Below, piece by piece: positions 1-10,278 of a stretch of 59,325 nucleotides of DNA. This stretch comes from Salibacteraceae bacterium (GTDB taxonomy: Bacteria > Bacteroidota > Bacteroidia > Flavobacteriales_G > Salibacteraceae), in contig JAGYJZ010000014.1 of NCBI GenBank assembly GCA_018401875.1, positions 1 to 59,325 of the forward strand, given 5' to 3'. Both the position numbers and the translations under genes were made by a program. A model generated the notes under the pieces. The model was not told the origin of the DNA, made no database searches, and was given only the letters and a program-made list of their open reading frames with translations. How positions within the stretch are numbered: the first letter of the stretch is position 1; each line of letters starts with the position of its first letter.

Positions 1-289
1 TAATGGCATACTCAACCATGTAGTTTCCATCGGCACTCTTAATTTTCTTGGTTGGTGTGTCATTCAGTAATTTACCGTCATAGGGCACGTATTCGTCAAA
101 AAAGATCGAACTCACATCGCGCAGCATGATTTGCTTCGGTTGGCGGTTTACATAAATCACAAGAACATCATCGTTTAACGACATAACCACACCTTGCAGT
201 TTATCGCCTGTTTTCAGCACCACACTGTGCTGAGCATTCAGAAAACCGACCGCTGTGATGAATAGTACGCTCAGAATAAATTTTTTCAT
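1..289 (-). CDS. Secreted protein of unknown function, 3' end outside window
   Basis: A reading frame starts with ATG at 289 and runs off the left edge after 96 codons. The first 20 residues form a clear Sec signal peptide (MKKF, then a hydrophobic stretch, ending in LNAQ). The mature part begins with a short beta-rich stretch (VVLKTGDKLQGVV, then LVIYVNRQPKQIMLRDVSSIFF), which resembles small secreted Bacteroidota proteins whose first domain looks like an SH3/Sm-type barrel. I cannot name a family. It points the same way as the T9SS-associated genes to its right, with about 93 bp between them. Confidence 0.7.
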   Translation of the reverse strand, partial: MKKFILSVLFITAVGFLNAQHSVVLKTGDKLQGVVMSLNDDVLVIYVNRQPKQIMLRDVSSIFFDEYVPYDGKLLNDTPTKKIKSADGNYMVEYAI

Positions 290-382
290 GGAGTATCAAT
301 TGAAACTGCAAATTGCTAAAGCAAATCCTTGAAAATTGACTGACTCAAGAAAAGTTAGAACGACCGGCTGTGGAAAACCTTT

Positions 383-1123
383 CTAATCGTGCGTGTTGAT
401 GTCTTGACGCAATTTCTGCGGCTTTCTTCGGTAGGCTTGAAACCGCTCTTTGGTGAAGAGTACAAAGTCGTATTGACTCATAGAGATTAGCTGTTGGTCT
501 GAAACGTTGATGAAATCGATAAAGTCGTCAAACTCATCGCGCGATAGATCGATGATGTCATAATCTACATATTTCACGAAGAGTTCTTTCAGCAATTCAC
601 GCTTTCTGTCTTCATTGATGATTTCATAAGCCCGTCTTTTCAACTGCTCTTTTCTGCTGAGCTGCTGATAGAGGAAGGTGAGGGGAGACATGTAGGCGTC
701 AATTCCGGTCAAGATGTAGTCGCGGTCATTGTAACCCAATTTCTTGATGTCATTCTGAATAGAGTCGAGCGCACGCCTTGGAAATACTTGAACTTCCTTC
801 AGGTCGATGCTGATCGGCTCGAGGTATATTCTGACAGAATAGATGCTTTTTGCTGCACTATCTTTCATCGAAAGTTTGAACGTTTTGTAGCCCATCGCAC
901 CAATCAAAAGCGTGTCGGTTTTATTGGCTGTCACTTCAAACGAGCCATCCTTTTCTCCGAAAGTGCCCTTCGATGTGTTTCTGTTGACGATTAAGAGATT
1001 GAACGTAGGATCTTCCTTATAAACAACCTGCCCTTTAATCGTCACTTTTTGCGCGATGGATGGAAGTGCTATTCCGAAGAGTAAAAGGAAAAAGACTAGA
1101 AATTGAACGTTTACGCGAAACAT
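383..1123 (-). CDS. Secreted carboxypeptidase-regulatory-like domain protein
   Basis: I chose the ATG at 1123 (246 aa). A longer frame from 1225 would run into the PorP gene and place 34 charged residues before the hydrophobic leader. From 1123 the protein starts with MFRVNVQFLVFF and a signal peptide ending at SIAQ. Next comes a CarboxypepD_reg-like beta-sandwich, about residues 25-110 (TIKGQVV, GTFGEKDGSFEV, LLIGAMGYKTF), as found at the start of many Bacteroidota surface proteins. The remaining ~130 residues are charged and probably helical, without TonB plug or barrel. It follows the PorP-like gene by 13 bp and is probably co-transcribed with it. The role is unknown; the cell envelope is the likely location. 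Confidence 0.75.
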   Translation of the reverse strand: MFRVNVQFLVFFLLLFGIALPSIAQKVTIKGQVVYKEDPTFNLLIVNRNTSKGTFGEKDGSFEVTANKTDTLLIGAMGYKTFKLSMKDSAAKSIYSVRIYLEPISIDLKEVQVFPRRALDSIQNDIKKLGYNDRDYILTGIDAYMSPLTFLYQQLSRKEQLKRRAYEIINEDRKRELLKELFVKYVDYDIIDLSRDEFDDFIDFINVSDQQLISMSQYDFVLFTKERFQAYRRKPQKLRQDINTHD

Positions 1124-1136
1124 AGCAAGAAAGCGT

Positions 1137-2183
1137 TTATAGACGTCCTTTCTTGTGCGGCATATACCTGCTGTTGCTGCCTTTTCTAAACCCGGCTTTG
1201 TATCCAATGAAAACTTCCCACGCACCTTGGTAACCGTTCAGTTTGTTGATATTTCCAACAGAAACATCATACGAAGTACCAAAAGAAAAACCGGCAAGGT
1301 TGAACATCATACTCGCGATCAAATCTTTTTGCAGGCGGTGAAACATACCCAAAGACATGCTGTATTCTTTTCGCTTTCCTGTGGTGCGCGTTGGTTCATT
1401 GAAGTAAAACACAAAGTCGTTACCAAAAATCACATTGTTGGTCTTGCCTTGACGCGTAATCAAAAATGAAGGGCGCAAAGCAAACAGGTTGTCTTTTCTC
1501 AAGCGGTGCTCCATGCTGAAATGGATGCTGTGCCTTCTATCCAAATCAAACGTTGCTGAATCAATGTAGAGTGAATGGTCAGGTGTATTGGCGTGAAACA
1601 TACCATATCCCAATGTCACATCGGCCAAGTCACCATCATACGAATACTGAATTCCAGTGCTTAAATCGAAGTAGCTTTTCACATCAGAGGGCAAGTTTTC
1701 TCCACTTGGCAAGTACAAAGCAAAACCTTCTCCAACCCATTGGTTATCCCAATAAACGCTTGAATAGTCGATGGCGCGTTGCCCTAAACCGCCTTGAAAA
1801 CCTACACTCAAGCTGTGTTGCTGGCGTGGGTCTAAATACTGACCTACAGATAGCGACACATTGTAACGCGTATTTTTAAGTCTGACGTCTCCTTGGTCAT
1901 CATGAACTACATTGAATCCTAATCCCCAAATATTCCCTGCCCATGCATTGATGGGTAAGTTGATGTCAAAGCTCGCAACGCCACTTCTGTAAGGTTGTGA
2001 AATAACATAGTTCTGTTCGCGTGCGGTAAGGTTGAGTCTCCACTTTGCTTCAGAATTTCCCGCTAAGGCAGGATTGATAGTTAGTGGCTGATAATTGTAA
2101 AGCGAAAATTCAGGATCGATACCTTGAGATTTTGCACCGAATGCGATCGCCAATAATGCCAATATGAATATCGATTTTCTCAT
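1137..2183 (-). CDS. PorP/SprF family type IX secretion membrane protein
   Basis: This 348-aa protein has a signal peptide (residues 1-19, ending GAKSQ) and then the family signature FSLYNYQPLTINPALAGN. The rest alternates short beta strands (GLGFNVVHDDQGDVR, SLSVGFQGGLGQ, and a C-terminal VFIGYKAGF), as expected for an outer-membrane barrel. PorP/SprF proteins are T9SS partners that help export or anchor specific large adhesins with gliding-motility C-terminal domains. That fits the upstream gene, which encodes exactly such a protein and overlaps this start by one base. The two are very likely an adhesin and its dedicated partner. Confidence 0.92.
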   Translation of the reverse strand: MRKSIFILALLAIAFGAKSQGIDPEFSLYNYQPLTINPALAGNSEAKWRLNLTAREQNYVISQPYRSGVASFDINLPINAWAGNIWGLGFNVVHDDQGDVRLKNTRYNVSLSVGQYLDPRQQHSLSVGFQGGLGQRAIDYSSVYWDNQWVGEGFALYLPSGENLPSDVKSYFDLSTGIQYSYDGDLADVTLGYGMFHANTPDHSLYIDSATFDLDRRHSIHFSMEHRLRKDNLFALRPSFLITRQGKTNNVIFGNDFVFYFNEPTRTTGKRKEYSMSLGMFHRLQKDLIASMMFNLAGFSFGTSYDVSVGNINKLNGYQGAWEVFIGYKAGFRKGSNSRYMPHKKGRL

Positions 2184-4873
2184 TAGTACCTCAATAAAGT
2201 TACATTACCAGTAAGTTCCTCAACAGTACCATCTAAGAAAGTGACCCTCACAAAATAGTTGTACGATCCTCCGGGGGCAGGCACACTTTTGTATGAACCA
2301 TCCCAACCGTTGTTTTGCGAATAGGATTCAAAAACCATTTCTCCATAACGGTTCCAAATGCGCATTACAAATCCTTCGTTAGATACGCCATTGCCGCGCA
2401 CCCATAAGATGTCATTATTGTTATCGCCATTTGGACTGAAAATGTTTGGAATACCAGCAAAATATGATTCTTCCACATACACGATCAACGAATCGTAGGC
2501 TTGACAGCCGTAGTCGTCATAGTTGGTCACAAAGTATTTGCGCGTCTCGGTAGGGTAGATGGTCGGCCTCGGACAGTCGTAGCACGAAAGCCCTTCCTCT
2601 GGGAACCAGCTGAAGTAAGGCGCTGTTCCGGTGGTTTCAAAGCTTACCGTGTCGTCCAGGTAAAAGCGACTATCGATGTTGTCTATTTGGACAGTTTTAT
2701 CCGGCCCCACTTTTAACACAGGATAACTGCCTCCGATGTTTAAAACAGGCACATCTTGAAGGTTCAAGATCGAAACGTCATATTCATTGTACGCGAAAAT
2801 TTGAAGTCCGATAGAACCGCTGTCGTCAAAACAGAAAATCGGGTCGTCTTCGTTGGTAATGCGCGGCATGGCGGGGAAATAATCTTTCCAAACCACGAAG
2901 AATGTATCGTTAAACAAGCTGTCGTCAACCATCCATTCATAACCTGGAGTGAGAGGCGAAATCGTGTCAGCAGCTGTTCCCGTAATGGAATCAGGATATG
3001 GATGCCACCAGAAAAGGAAGTAGGTTGAATCGGTTCGAATTGACGTATTAAAGAATTGAACACACGTTGATCTACAAATCGAATCGCGCTCAACTTCAAA
3101 GCGCGGGTCGGGAGGAAGACAAGAGTCTACTTTGATGTATTCTTCTGCGATGAGTGTGTCTTCGCCATTTACGTTTTTCGCGATTAAAGTTACGGGGTAA
3201 ACACCCGGTGTAGCGTAAAGAATATCGCCAGGAAATTGATCGTTTGATGTGCTGGGCTGTCCACCAGGGAATTCCCAAAACCAATCGGTTGCGAATTGTG
3301 AATTGTCTTGAAAAACAACTACTGTTCCCGGGCAAATCACCTTGTCGTTTGCGTTGAAAGCCGCAATTGGAACCGGGCAGTTGAGCACGGTAACGTAATC
3401 AACGATGCTGTCTGTAGCAACTCCAGCGCCATTCCAAACGATAACTTTCACATTGAATGTTCCAGGAGTAGGGTAAAACACACTGATGGTGTCGAGGGTG
3501 TCAAAAGCATTGGTGATTACAGAAGGATTTCCACCTTCAAAAAACCAAGTAATGCTGTCAGGGCTTCCTGTTGCATCAGCGTAAAACTCTACAAAGTCGT
3601 TGTTGCAAATTTCTGTAGTGTCGCTTGTAAAGGCCACTGTGGGCACAGCACAATTTCCAACGTTGATGAAGTCAGGGAATATCACCATCGAATCTAATCC
3701 TGTTACAACATCAGTAACGGTGAGGGTTACATCATACAAGCCTGGAGTAGTGTAGCAAATTGCTGCTGGATTTTGGTTGTTCGAAATGTTTGGTGAACCC
3801 CCTTGAAATTGCCAATTCCATGCACCCATGCCAAAGGTTCCCGGGGTTGAATTGTCTGTAAAATTAATGCATTGGCCTACACATAAATTGGTCGCGCTGG
3901 CCGAAATAGCGGGGATTGGAGGTTGGCAATTGAGCACTTCCAAAGTCATGGTGGTGTCATCTGATCCAACTCCGTTTGTTGCAGTTAGCGTAATGATGTA
4001 TGTTCCAGCAGTAGCAAAAACAATGTTTTGTGGGTTTTTTGCTGTTGACGTATTGGTACCATCAAAGTTCCACAGATACGTTGCGTTTTCGCTGGTAGAT
4101 AGATTGGTAAAATTCACCGATTCGCCTGCACAAATCGAATCATTACTCATGCTGAAAGCGGCTTCAGGAACTGTATCCGTAATGGTAATGTTGTCTATTG
4201 CAAATGAAGGCTGCGGGCCAATGCCATCGCCATTGCTTTGAAATCTGAAACCGATAAATAATTGGAATTGATTGTTTAAATTGGTGTCCAAGTAAACGGC
4301 AGCGTGCTTCCATTGTCCGTTTAAACCGCAGCCACCGCCTGTGGTTTTTGCCGGGTCGAGTAAGGTTACAAAAGCAGCTGTAGTTCCTACAGAAATTACT
4401 ACAGTTCCATTGTCTGTTGCATCACCGCCTTCGATGTAGTCAAATTCGAGCAACATGTGTTCAGCTCCAACTGTGTTTATGGCCGGTGCCCAAACCACAA
4501 TGTCAGATAAGCTATCATTATTATACGTTGCTCCGGGGTCGATTACACCTTGGTTGGTTGAAACGTGGAGTGTTTGATTGAGTCCTCCCGCTCCTGTGCA
4601 TCCATCACCACAGTTGTTAAAGCCTGTAAATGCTTCGCGCGCACTTACGAACCATCGGTTGGTGGTGTCCGTTGCATTGGCTGTTGGATAGGTTTCTGTC
4701 CAGTTGCCGTTGGCAGATGTAAAGACATCGGCTGTAGTGGTGTTCGGACATGCAGCTGAAGTTCCAAAATCTTCAGACCACAATTGCGCCATAGCTGATT
4801 GTGCATAAACTATTAGAACGAAGATGGTTATCCATCGTCCAATCAACCTTATAGAAGTTTTCCCCTTATTCAT
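2183..4873 (-). CDS. Multi-PKD surface protein with gliding-motility C-terminal domain
   Basis: The 896-aa protein has a signal peptide (about residues 1-29, ending SAMAQ) and an N-terminal region with two paired CG motifs (NNCGDGCTGAGG, GGGCGLNGQW) resembling a lectin/jelly-roll sandwich. About four PKD-type repeats follow between residues ~235 and 590, recognisable by ATYLWNFDG, GAWNWQFQGG, SITWFFEGGNP and TDWFWEFPGG, each followed by a TPGxY/F strand. The last ~90 residues are the gliding-motility/CHU_C sorting domain (IPNIFSPNGDNNND, then RIWNRYGEMVF and NNGWDGSYK). It is predicted to be exported by T9SS and held at the cell surface with help from the adjacent PorP-like protein. Its ligand is not apparent. 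Confidence 0.93.
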   Translation of the reverse strand: MNKGKTSIRLIGRWITIFVLIVYAQSAMAQLWSEDFGTSAACPNTTTADVFTSANGNWTETYPTANATDTTNRWFVSAREAFTGFNNCGDGCTGAGGLNQTLHVSTNQGVIDPGATYNNDSLSDIVVWAPAINTVGAEHMLLEFDYIEGGDATDNGTVVISVGTTAAFVTLLDPAKTTGGGCGLNGQWKHAAVYLDTNLNNQFQLFIGFRFQSNGDGIGPQPSFAIDNITITDTVPEAAFSMSNDSICAGESVNFTNLSTSENATYLWNFDGTNTSTAKNPQNIVFATAGTYIITLTATNGVGSDDTTMTLEVLNCQPPIPAISASATNLCVGQCINFTDNSTPGTFGMGAWNWQFQGGSPNISNNQNPAAICYTTPGLYDVTLTVTDVVTGLDSMVIFPDFINVGNCAVPTVAFTSDTTEICNNDFVEFYADATGSPDSITWFFEGGNPSVITNAFDTLDTISVFYPTPGTFNVKVIVWNGAGVATDSIVDYVTVLNCPVPIAAFNANDKVICPGTVVVFQDNSQFATDWFWEFPGGQPSTSNDQFPGDILYATPGVYPVTLIAKNVNGEDTLIAEEYIKVDSCLPPDPRFEVERDSICRSTCVQFFNTSIRTDSTYFLFWWHPYPDSITGTAADTISPLTPGYEWMVDDSLFNDTFFVVWKDYFPAMPRITNEDDPIFCFDDSGSIGLQIFAYNEYDVSILNLQDVPVLNIGGSYPVLKVGPDKTVQIDNIDSRFYLDDTVSFETTGTAPYFSWFPEEGLSCYDCPRPTIYPTETRKYFVTNYDDYGCQAYDSLIVYVEESYFAGIPNIFSPNGDNNNDILWVRGNGVSNEGFVMRIWNRYGEMVFESYSQNNGWDGSYKSVPAPGGSYNYFVRVTFLDGTVEELTGNVTLLRY

Positions 4874-4952
4874 CTAGCGTTTTCAGGTATTAACCCGCAA
4901 AGAAACTTTAATAATTAATACGATCAAAAAATTATTTGGAAGCCTTTTGCGG

Positions 4953-5975
4953 TCATAAATTCAGCAAAAATTTCATCGTATCCACTCCGTCAGCATAGTC
5001 GTGTAATGATGGGTGTTGTGCTTTGCCGAACGGAATATTTTTATTCCCCACCACACATTGAATGTCGTCCAGTTGCGATTCCATTCGGCTATTTAACTCA
5101 GCTACATCGTCATAGTATTCATAGTTTAAAACTCCAACGGGTGAAAATAGTGAAGAATCTTCAACCAGCAGTATCAAGTCGTTTTCGAGCACTGCTTTTT
5201 GTTGCATCATCATCAATGTCTTGTGATAAATCACGTTGTTGAAATACTTTTTATTGCTCGAAAGGTACGCAAAAGGCATCGAGGCGCTAAAAATTCGATC
5301 TAAATCAAAGGATTTTGGAACGTAAATCTTCGTCACATTTCGGCATCCGAGTCCGTAGTATTGAAACGCATCCTTTATTAATCCTTTCAGTTCTTCATCG
5401 CTTTCATCGCCTGTAAGCACAGCCACTGAGGTTCTGTTTCTGCGAATAATCGTTGGAACACCCTTGAAATAATGCTCAAAGTGGCGTGCAGAATTGTTGC
5501 TGCCCGTGGCGATTACTGCATCAAACGTTTTCATGAGGCCTTTTTCAACGCGGAAATGCGCTTCAAATCCTTCGGTTTGGCCCGACATCCAGTGGAGTAA
5601 AAACGGAATCAGAATATCGTCATTAGTTGAGCATTTAATCACAGCTCTATGTCCAGCCAAAAGTGTGCATAGCACATCGTGAAAGCCTACCATTGGTATG
5701 TTTCCCGCTAAAACCAGTCCTACAAGTTTTGGTTCTTTGACCTTTGCGTCATAGCGTTTGACCCACTGTTCTAGATTCTCTCGGGTTAATTCATTCGCCC
5801 AATAGGCGAGTGCAAATTCTACCTCATCGTGCGTAAACCATCCATTTTTGTGAAAAGAGAGATCGATAGCGTTCTGCATCGATTCGAATTCGGCCAATTC
5901 TTTGTTGTTGAGAAAGCGGGTAAGGTAGCCACCTAATCCATCAAATGCGGTGATTAATCTCGATTGTGAAATCAT
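4953..5975 (-). CDS. Acyl-CoA reductase (LuxC-like)
   Basis: This 340-aa protein matches the LuxC branch of the aldehyde dehydrogenase superfamily. It has KLVGLVLAGNIPMVGFHD (nucleotide-binding loop), VIATGSNNSARHFEHYF, IRRNRTSVAVLTGDES and the active-site region YYGLGCRNVTKIYVPK, whose Cys is the expected nucleophile. Members reduce fatty acyl-CoA or acyl-enzyme to an aldehyde with NADPH. It is shorter than classical LuxC (~480 aa), as is usual for Bacteroidota members. No luxE or luciferase genes are nearby, so bioluminescence is not implied; a role in fatty-aldehyde or membrane-lipid metabolism is more likely. It lies 25 bp downstream of the SixA-like gene and may be co-transcribed. Confidence 0.85.
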   Translation of the reverse strand: MISQSRLITAFDGLGGYLTRFLNNKELAEFESMQNAIDLSFHKNGWFTHDEVEFALAYWANELTRENLEQWVKRYDAKVKEPKLVGLVLAGNIPMVGFHDVLCTLLAGHRAVIKCSTNDDILIPFLLHWMSGQTEGFEAHFRVEKGLMKTFDAVIATGSNNSARHFEHYFKGVPTIIRRNRTSVAVLTGDESDEELKGLIKDAFQYYGLGCRNVTKIYVPKSFDLDRIFSASMPFAYLSSNKKYFNNVIYHKTLMMMQQKAVLENDLILLVEDSSLFSPVGVLNYEYYDDVAELNSRMESQLDDIQCVVGNKNIPFGKAQHPSLHDYADGVDTMKFLLNL

Positions 5976-6000
5976 TCGGCAAAGCTAAGCACAGGATGCC

Positions 6001-6510
6001 TTAAGCAATTGAAAATCCTTTTGGTTTGTGCCGATTTATGTGCCACCCTTTGTGCAAATGGCTTGGCGAAATTTCTCTCCAATCGTGGATGTCGAAGGTT
6101 AAAGTCGTGACAGATGCCGTGACGATTTTATCGATGGGGGTGTTGATGAAGTAGTTTACAAAAGTTGAAATAGAAGGCTCGTGGCCAACGATCATTGCCG
6201 ACTTCAGGTGATTGTCGAGGTACAAAATGATCTTGAGCATTGTCGGGAAGTCGGGAAGGTAGAGTTTCGAGTCTACCTTCAGCGAATCGAGCGGTAAGTT
6301 CATCTCATCCGCAAAAATTTTAGCGCTTTCATATGCCCTGACAGCCGGACTGGAGAAAATAATCTCTGGAACCGCTTTTCGAGCCAGCATGTTTGCGCTC
6401 ATGGTTTTGCAATTCTCAGCGCCACGACTTTTCAGCGGACGCTCGATATCATTGTGATTCATGTCGTCCCAATCACTTTTGCCATGGCGCACGATGTACA
6501 GCGTTTTCAT
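6001..6510 (-). CDS. SixA-like histidine phosphatase
   Basis: The 169-aa protein opens with the RHG signature (YIVRHGKSDWDD) and also carries IFSSPAVRAYESAKIF and MIVGHEPSISTFVNYF, which supply the second Arg and second catalytic His of the histidine phosphatase superfamily. Its size fits the SixA subfamily of small cytosolic phosphohistidine phosphatases. The physiological substrate cannot be read from sequence. It starts divergently from parE across a 190-bp intergenic region. Confidence 0.88.
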   Translation of the reverse strand: MKTLYIVRHGKSDWDDMNHNDIERPLKSRGAENCKTMSANMLARKAVPEIIFSSPAVRAYESAKIFADEMNLPLDSLKVDSKLYLPDFPTMLKIILYLDNHLKSAMIVGHEPSISTFVNYFINTPIDKIVTASVTTLTFDIHDWREISPSHLHKGWHINRHKPKGFSIA

Positions 6511-6700
6511 GTTTTCTGTTTGTGAAAATCAGGTGGTTAAAGTACTTTGAATTTGTTAGATCAACATCAAATGAATGTAAATAGCTGTGAAAACTATCAA
6601 CGGTAGGGTGTTAAAAAACCTGTGCATAAGACTATGCAATCATATATGAATGCCGCTCTTTGTCTGATTAAATTCGCAACAATCCGAAAATTTGCTGGGC

Positions 6701-8563
6701 ATGGAAGTGGAATATAATGAAGACAATATACGTACGCTAGACTGGTCGGAGCATATCCGAATGAGGCCCGGTATGTATATTGGCAAGCTTGGCGATGGAA
6801 GTTCTGCCGATGACGGCATATACATTCTTATAAAAGAGATCCTCGACAATTCGATCGATGAGTTTGTGATGGGCAACGGACGCACGATCGATGTGTCGAT
6901 CAAAGGAAACGAGGTGAAAGTGCGGGACTATGGTCGGGGTATTCCCTTAGGCAAAGTGATCGACTGCGTTTCGAAAATCAATACGGGAGGTAAATACGAT
7001 TCCAAAGCATTTAAAAAGTCGGTAGGATTGAATGGAGTCGGAACCAAAGCCGTGAATGCACTGTCGTCCTACTTTAAAGTGGAATCGGTGAGGGAAGGAA
7101 AGATCAAAGCTGCTGAATTTTCGAAGGGACAAATCACGGTGGACTCTGACATTGAAGAAACTGCCGCCCGAAAAGGAACGCGCACCACCTTTATTCCTGA
7201 CGACAGCGTTTTCCCTACCTATGCGTTTAAGCATGAGCACGTAGATAGGATGCTGTGGAACTACGCCTACCTCAATCGTGGCTTGGTCATCAATTTTAAC
7301 GGAGAGCGCTACGAGTCGAAAAATGGATTGAAAGATTTGCTCGAGCGCAACCTCGATGAAGAACCTTTGTATCCCATTTTACACATCGAAGGAGAAGATA
7401 TTGAAGTGGCGCTGACGCATACGCATGGCTATGGTGAAGATTATTACTCATTCGTAAATGGTCAATTTACTCCTCAAGGAGGAACACACCAAACCGCATT
7501 CAGAGAAAGTGTGGCCCGCGTGATTCGCGATTACTACGGAAAGAACTTTGAATCGCAAGACATCCGTTCTTCCATCACTGCGGCCGTGAGCGTGAAAGTG
7601 ATGGAGCCGGTTTTCGAATCGCAAACGAAAACCAAACTGGGTTCGCAAGACATCGCTCCCGGTGGGCCAAGCATGCGCGCGTTTATCAATGATTTCTTGT
7701 CGCGTGAACTCGATAACTACCTGCACAAACACCCCGAAGTGGCCGATCCGTTGCTCAAGAAGATTTTGCAAAGTGAACGTGAGCGCAAGGAAATGGCAGG
7801 AATTAAAAAATTGGCGAGAGACCGCGCTAAAAAAGCCAGCCTGCACAACAAAAAACTCAGAGATTGCCGCCTTCACCTCGGAGATAAAGATCCGCGCAGC
7901 ATCGATACGTCTATATTTATATGTGAGGGTGATTCTGCCTCCGGATCGATCACTAAAATACGTGATGTAAATACGCAAGCCGTTTTCTCGCTGAAGGGTA
8001 AGCCGTTGAATACGTATGGATTAACAAAGAAAATCGTTTACGAGAACGAAGAGTTTAACCTCTTGCAAGCCGCGTTAAACATTGAAGATGGTATTGAAAA
8101 TCTACGTTATAATAATGTCGTGATTTCAACCGATGCCGATGTGGATGGGATGCACATTCGATTGCTCTTGATTACGTTTTTCTTGCAATTTTTTCCCGAA
8201 ATCATAAAACAAGGACATTTATATGTGCTTCAAACACCATTGTTTCGAGTAAGGAATAAGAAAGAAACGATCTACTGCTACTCTGAAGAAGAAAGGCGCG
8301 AGGCGCTCGTGAAGCTCGGTAAGAACGCTGAAATAACACGATTCAAAGGCTTGGGAGAAATTTCACCGGACGAATTCAAGCACTTCGTTGGTAAAGATAT
8401 TCGCCTCGACCCGGTGGTGATCGGGCACGATTTTGCCATTAAAGAGCTTCTGTCGTTTTACATGGGTAAGAATACACCTGACCGACAAGAATTTATTATC
8501 GAAAACCTCAAAGTAGAAAAAGATACGGTTGACGAGGAAATAGCGGAGAAAGAATTGACATGA
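6701..8563 (+). CDS. parE: DNA topoisomerase IV subunit B
   Basis: The ATG at 6701 gives 620 aa; the frame could open at a TTG at 6692, but the ATG start (MEVEYNEDN) is the natural one. The N-terminal GHKL ATPase has [10 protein letters not shown] (Mg-binding Asn), [10 protein letters not shown] and the lid motif [15 protein letters not shown]. The C-terminal TOPRIM domain has [11 protein letters not shown] and [12 protein letters not shown], which bind the catalytic metals. With ParC it forms the ATP-dependent type IIA enzyme that decatenates daughter chromosomes. Length and lack of the gyrase insert favour ParE over GyrB, as does the linkage to a ParC-type subunit at 10279. Its stop overlaps the next start by 4 bp (ATGA). 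Confidence 0.93.
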   Translation: MEVEYNEDNIRTLDWSEHIRMRPGMYIGKLGDGSSADDGIYILIKEILDNSIDEFVMGNGRTIDVSIKGNEVKVRDYGRGIPLGKVIDCVSKINTGGKYDSKAFKKSVGLNGVGTKAVNALSSYFKVESVREGKIKAAEFSKGQITVDSDIEETAARKGTRTTFIPDDSVFPTYAFKHEHVDRMLWNYAYLNRGLVINFNGERYESKNGLKDLLERNLDEEPLYPILHIEGEDIEVALTHTHGYGEDYYSFVNGQFTPQGGTHQTAFRESVARVIRDYYGKNFESQDIRSSITAAVSVKVMEPVFESQTKTKLGSQDIAPGGPSMRAFINDFLSRELDNYLHKHPEVADPLLKKILQSERERKEMAGIKKLARDRAKKASLHNKKLRDCRLHLGDKDPRSIDTSIFICEGDSASGSITKIRDVNTQAVFSLKGKPLNTYGLTKKIVYENEEFNLLQAALNIEDGIENLRYNNVVISTDADVDGMHIRLLLITFFLQFFPEIIKQGHLYVLQTPLFRVRNKKETIYCYSEEERREALVKLGKNAEITRFKGLGEISPDEFKHFVGKDIRLDPVVIGHDFAIKELLSFYMGKNTPDRQEFIIENLKVEKDTVDEEIAEKELT

Positions 8564-10278
8564 AAGAAACGGTAAAACTGCTCGCAACGGCTATTGTATT
8601 AAGCTTATCATTATCCGGCTTTTCACAGGGGTATATTCATCCTCTTGCCATTCAAGAAAATGAAAATAAGCTGGTGTATTTTATGAATGCAGACAAAGAA
8701 ATTCTGCCCGAAGGAGTAAGCTATCAATACAAACGCATCGCAGAGAGAAAGAACAAAAGGAAGCCTTATCACGTGGTGGACTATTTCGCAAGTGGGGCCA
8801 AAGAATTGGAAACCGTAATGGAATATCCTGACCCCATATCAACGCGCTATCAAGATCGTTTTGTGTCGTATTATGCATCAGGTGACACCAACGTTTTTTG
8901 CACGTATAAAGACAACGTAAAGCAAGGCGTTTATCGCGCATTTTATCCCTCAGGTCAACTCAAACACGCAGGGAAGTATTTTCATGGAAAGGCATCTGGC
9001 GTTTGGAAATCGTACTTCGAAAACGGAGCGGTCAAAGAAGTTGGGAACTACATGCAAGGCGAAAAGCACGGTAGTTGGGAGACCTTTCACCCTGGAGGTC
9101 ACATGAGCAGCGTTGGCGCTTATATCAATGGCCAGAAACACGGTAAATGGGAGCATTTTTACAGCACTGGAGAAATCCACATGGTGTACAATTATGTGAA
9201 TGGTGAGCCGGTGGGGTCGGTAAAAGGAAGGTATCCGTCAGGCGAGGCATCTGAATATGGCGATTATGTTGACGGTAAAAAACACGGTGAATGGAATACT
9301 TTTTTTGAAAATGCAGAGAAAAAGTCAATTGTATCTTATGAGAAGGGTGTCTTAGAAGGGAATTATTTGATACTTGGCGCCAACAAAGAAGAGTTAACAG
9401 TTGGCGAAATGCACAGTAATCTGTTCACTGGTTTTAGTCAAGTGTTTTCAAGTAGTGGGGTTGTTCTCATAGATAATTATTACACTGAAGGAGAGGTAGC
9501 GAAACAAGCGTTTTATTATCCTGATGGCTCGCCAAAAAGGGTTGATAAATGGGCCCATGATGGCGTGAAATCTATTTGCTATAATACTGCTGGAAATGAA
9601 GCACCGTGTGAATTCGAATCTTATTCTTTGCCTTATGCCAATAAGGATTTGGAAAGTGAAATTGCGAAAGCAATGGAATATGCGCGCGTTAAAAATTACT
9701 CGCCAAGAGGGGTATATGCCTTTGATGTCGATACGAAAGGAAAGGTTGTAAATCCGAGGGTGGTTGAGTCAGCAAATGCTGATTACGATGCCATCGCGTT
9801 GGATGAACTAAGTCGATTGATGTGGAATCCAGGTACCGAAGCTGCGATGAAGGCAGTTTTTTCAAATCACATGGTGGTGCATTTTGATGAAATCTGTAAA
9901 GTGAAATTTGGAGAGTTTTACCTCAATGATTCTGTGTTATTTAAAGATGTTATTGGCCATGATCCGGCACTGGATTTACCCGATCAACATCCATCATTCA
10001 GGGTGGGAATGAAGGGTTTGACTGAATACATGGAGTCTGAAATTAACTATCCGGAAGCAGCCAAAAATGAGAATGTCCGAGGAATTTGTATTGCCAAATT
10101 TGCGGTAGAACCTTCAGGTGTATTGTCAGGACTAGAAATTGTTGGGTCGGTTCATCCATTGTTAGATTATGAAGCCGTTCGGTTTTTAGAAGATATGCCG
10201 GCATGGATTCCAGGTACTCGTTCTGGAGATCCCATTAAGATTTACAACCATTTACCAATTAGATTCACGCTGAATTAA
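8560..10278 (+). CDS. MORN-variant repeat protein with TonB C-terminal domains
   Basis: The 572-aa protein has a signal peptide (ending GFSQG), then about eight copies of a 20-24 residue MORN-variant repeat ([39 protein letters not shown] and so on; roughly residues 95-330). Two TonB C-terminal-like folds follow (about 365-450 with [18 protein letters not shown], and about 490-572 with [18 protein letters not shown] and a final IRFTL). It is exported and probably periplasmic or outer-membrane facing. Such repeats are common in secreted Bacteroidota proteins of unknown role. It is translationally coupled to parE (4-bp overlap) and ends immediately before parC, so all three are expressed together. 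Confidence 0.85.
   Translation: MKETVKLLATAIVLSLSLSGFSQGYIHPLAIQENENKLVYFMNADKEILPEGVSYQYKRIAERKNKRKPYHVVDYFASGAKELETVMEYPDPISTRYQDRFVSYYASGDTNVFCTYKDNVKQGVYRAFYPSGQLKHAGKYFHGKASGVWKSYFENGAVKEVGNYMQGEKHGSWETFHPGGHMSSVGAYINGQKHGKWEHFYSTGEIHMVYNYVNGEPVGSVKGRYPSGEASEYGDYVDGKKHGEWNTFFENAEKKSIVSYEKGVLEGNYLILGANKEELTVGEMHSNLFTGFSQVFSSSGVVLIDNYYTEGEVAKQAFYYPDGSPKRVDKWAHDGVKSICYNTAGNEAPCEFESYSLPYANKDLESEIAKAMEYARVKNYSPRGVYAFDVDTKGKVVNPRVVESANADYDAIALDELSRLMWNPGTEAAMKAVFSNHMVVHFDEICKVKFGEFYLNDSVLFKDVIGHDPALDLPDQHPSFRVGMKGLTEYMESEINYPEAAKNENVRGICIAKFAVEPSGVLSGLEIVGSVHPLLDYEAVRFLEDMPAWIPGTRSGDPIKIYNHLPIRFTLN

Noticed and set aside
4953..5975. Bioluminescence operon
   Set aside because: Only a LuxC-like reductase is present; no luxA, luxB, luxD or luxE genes are nearby.
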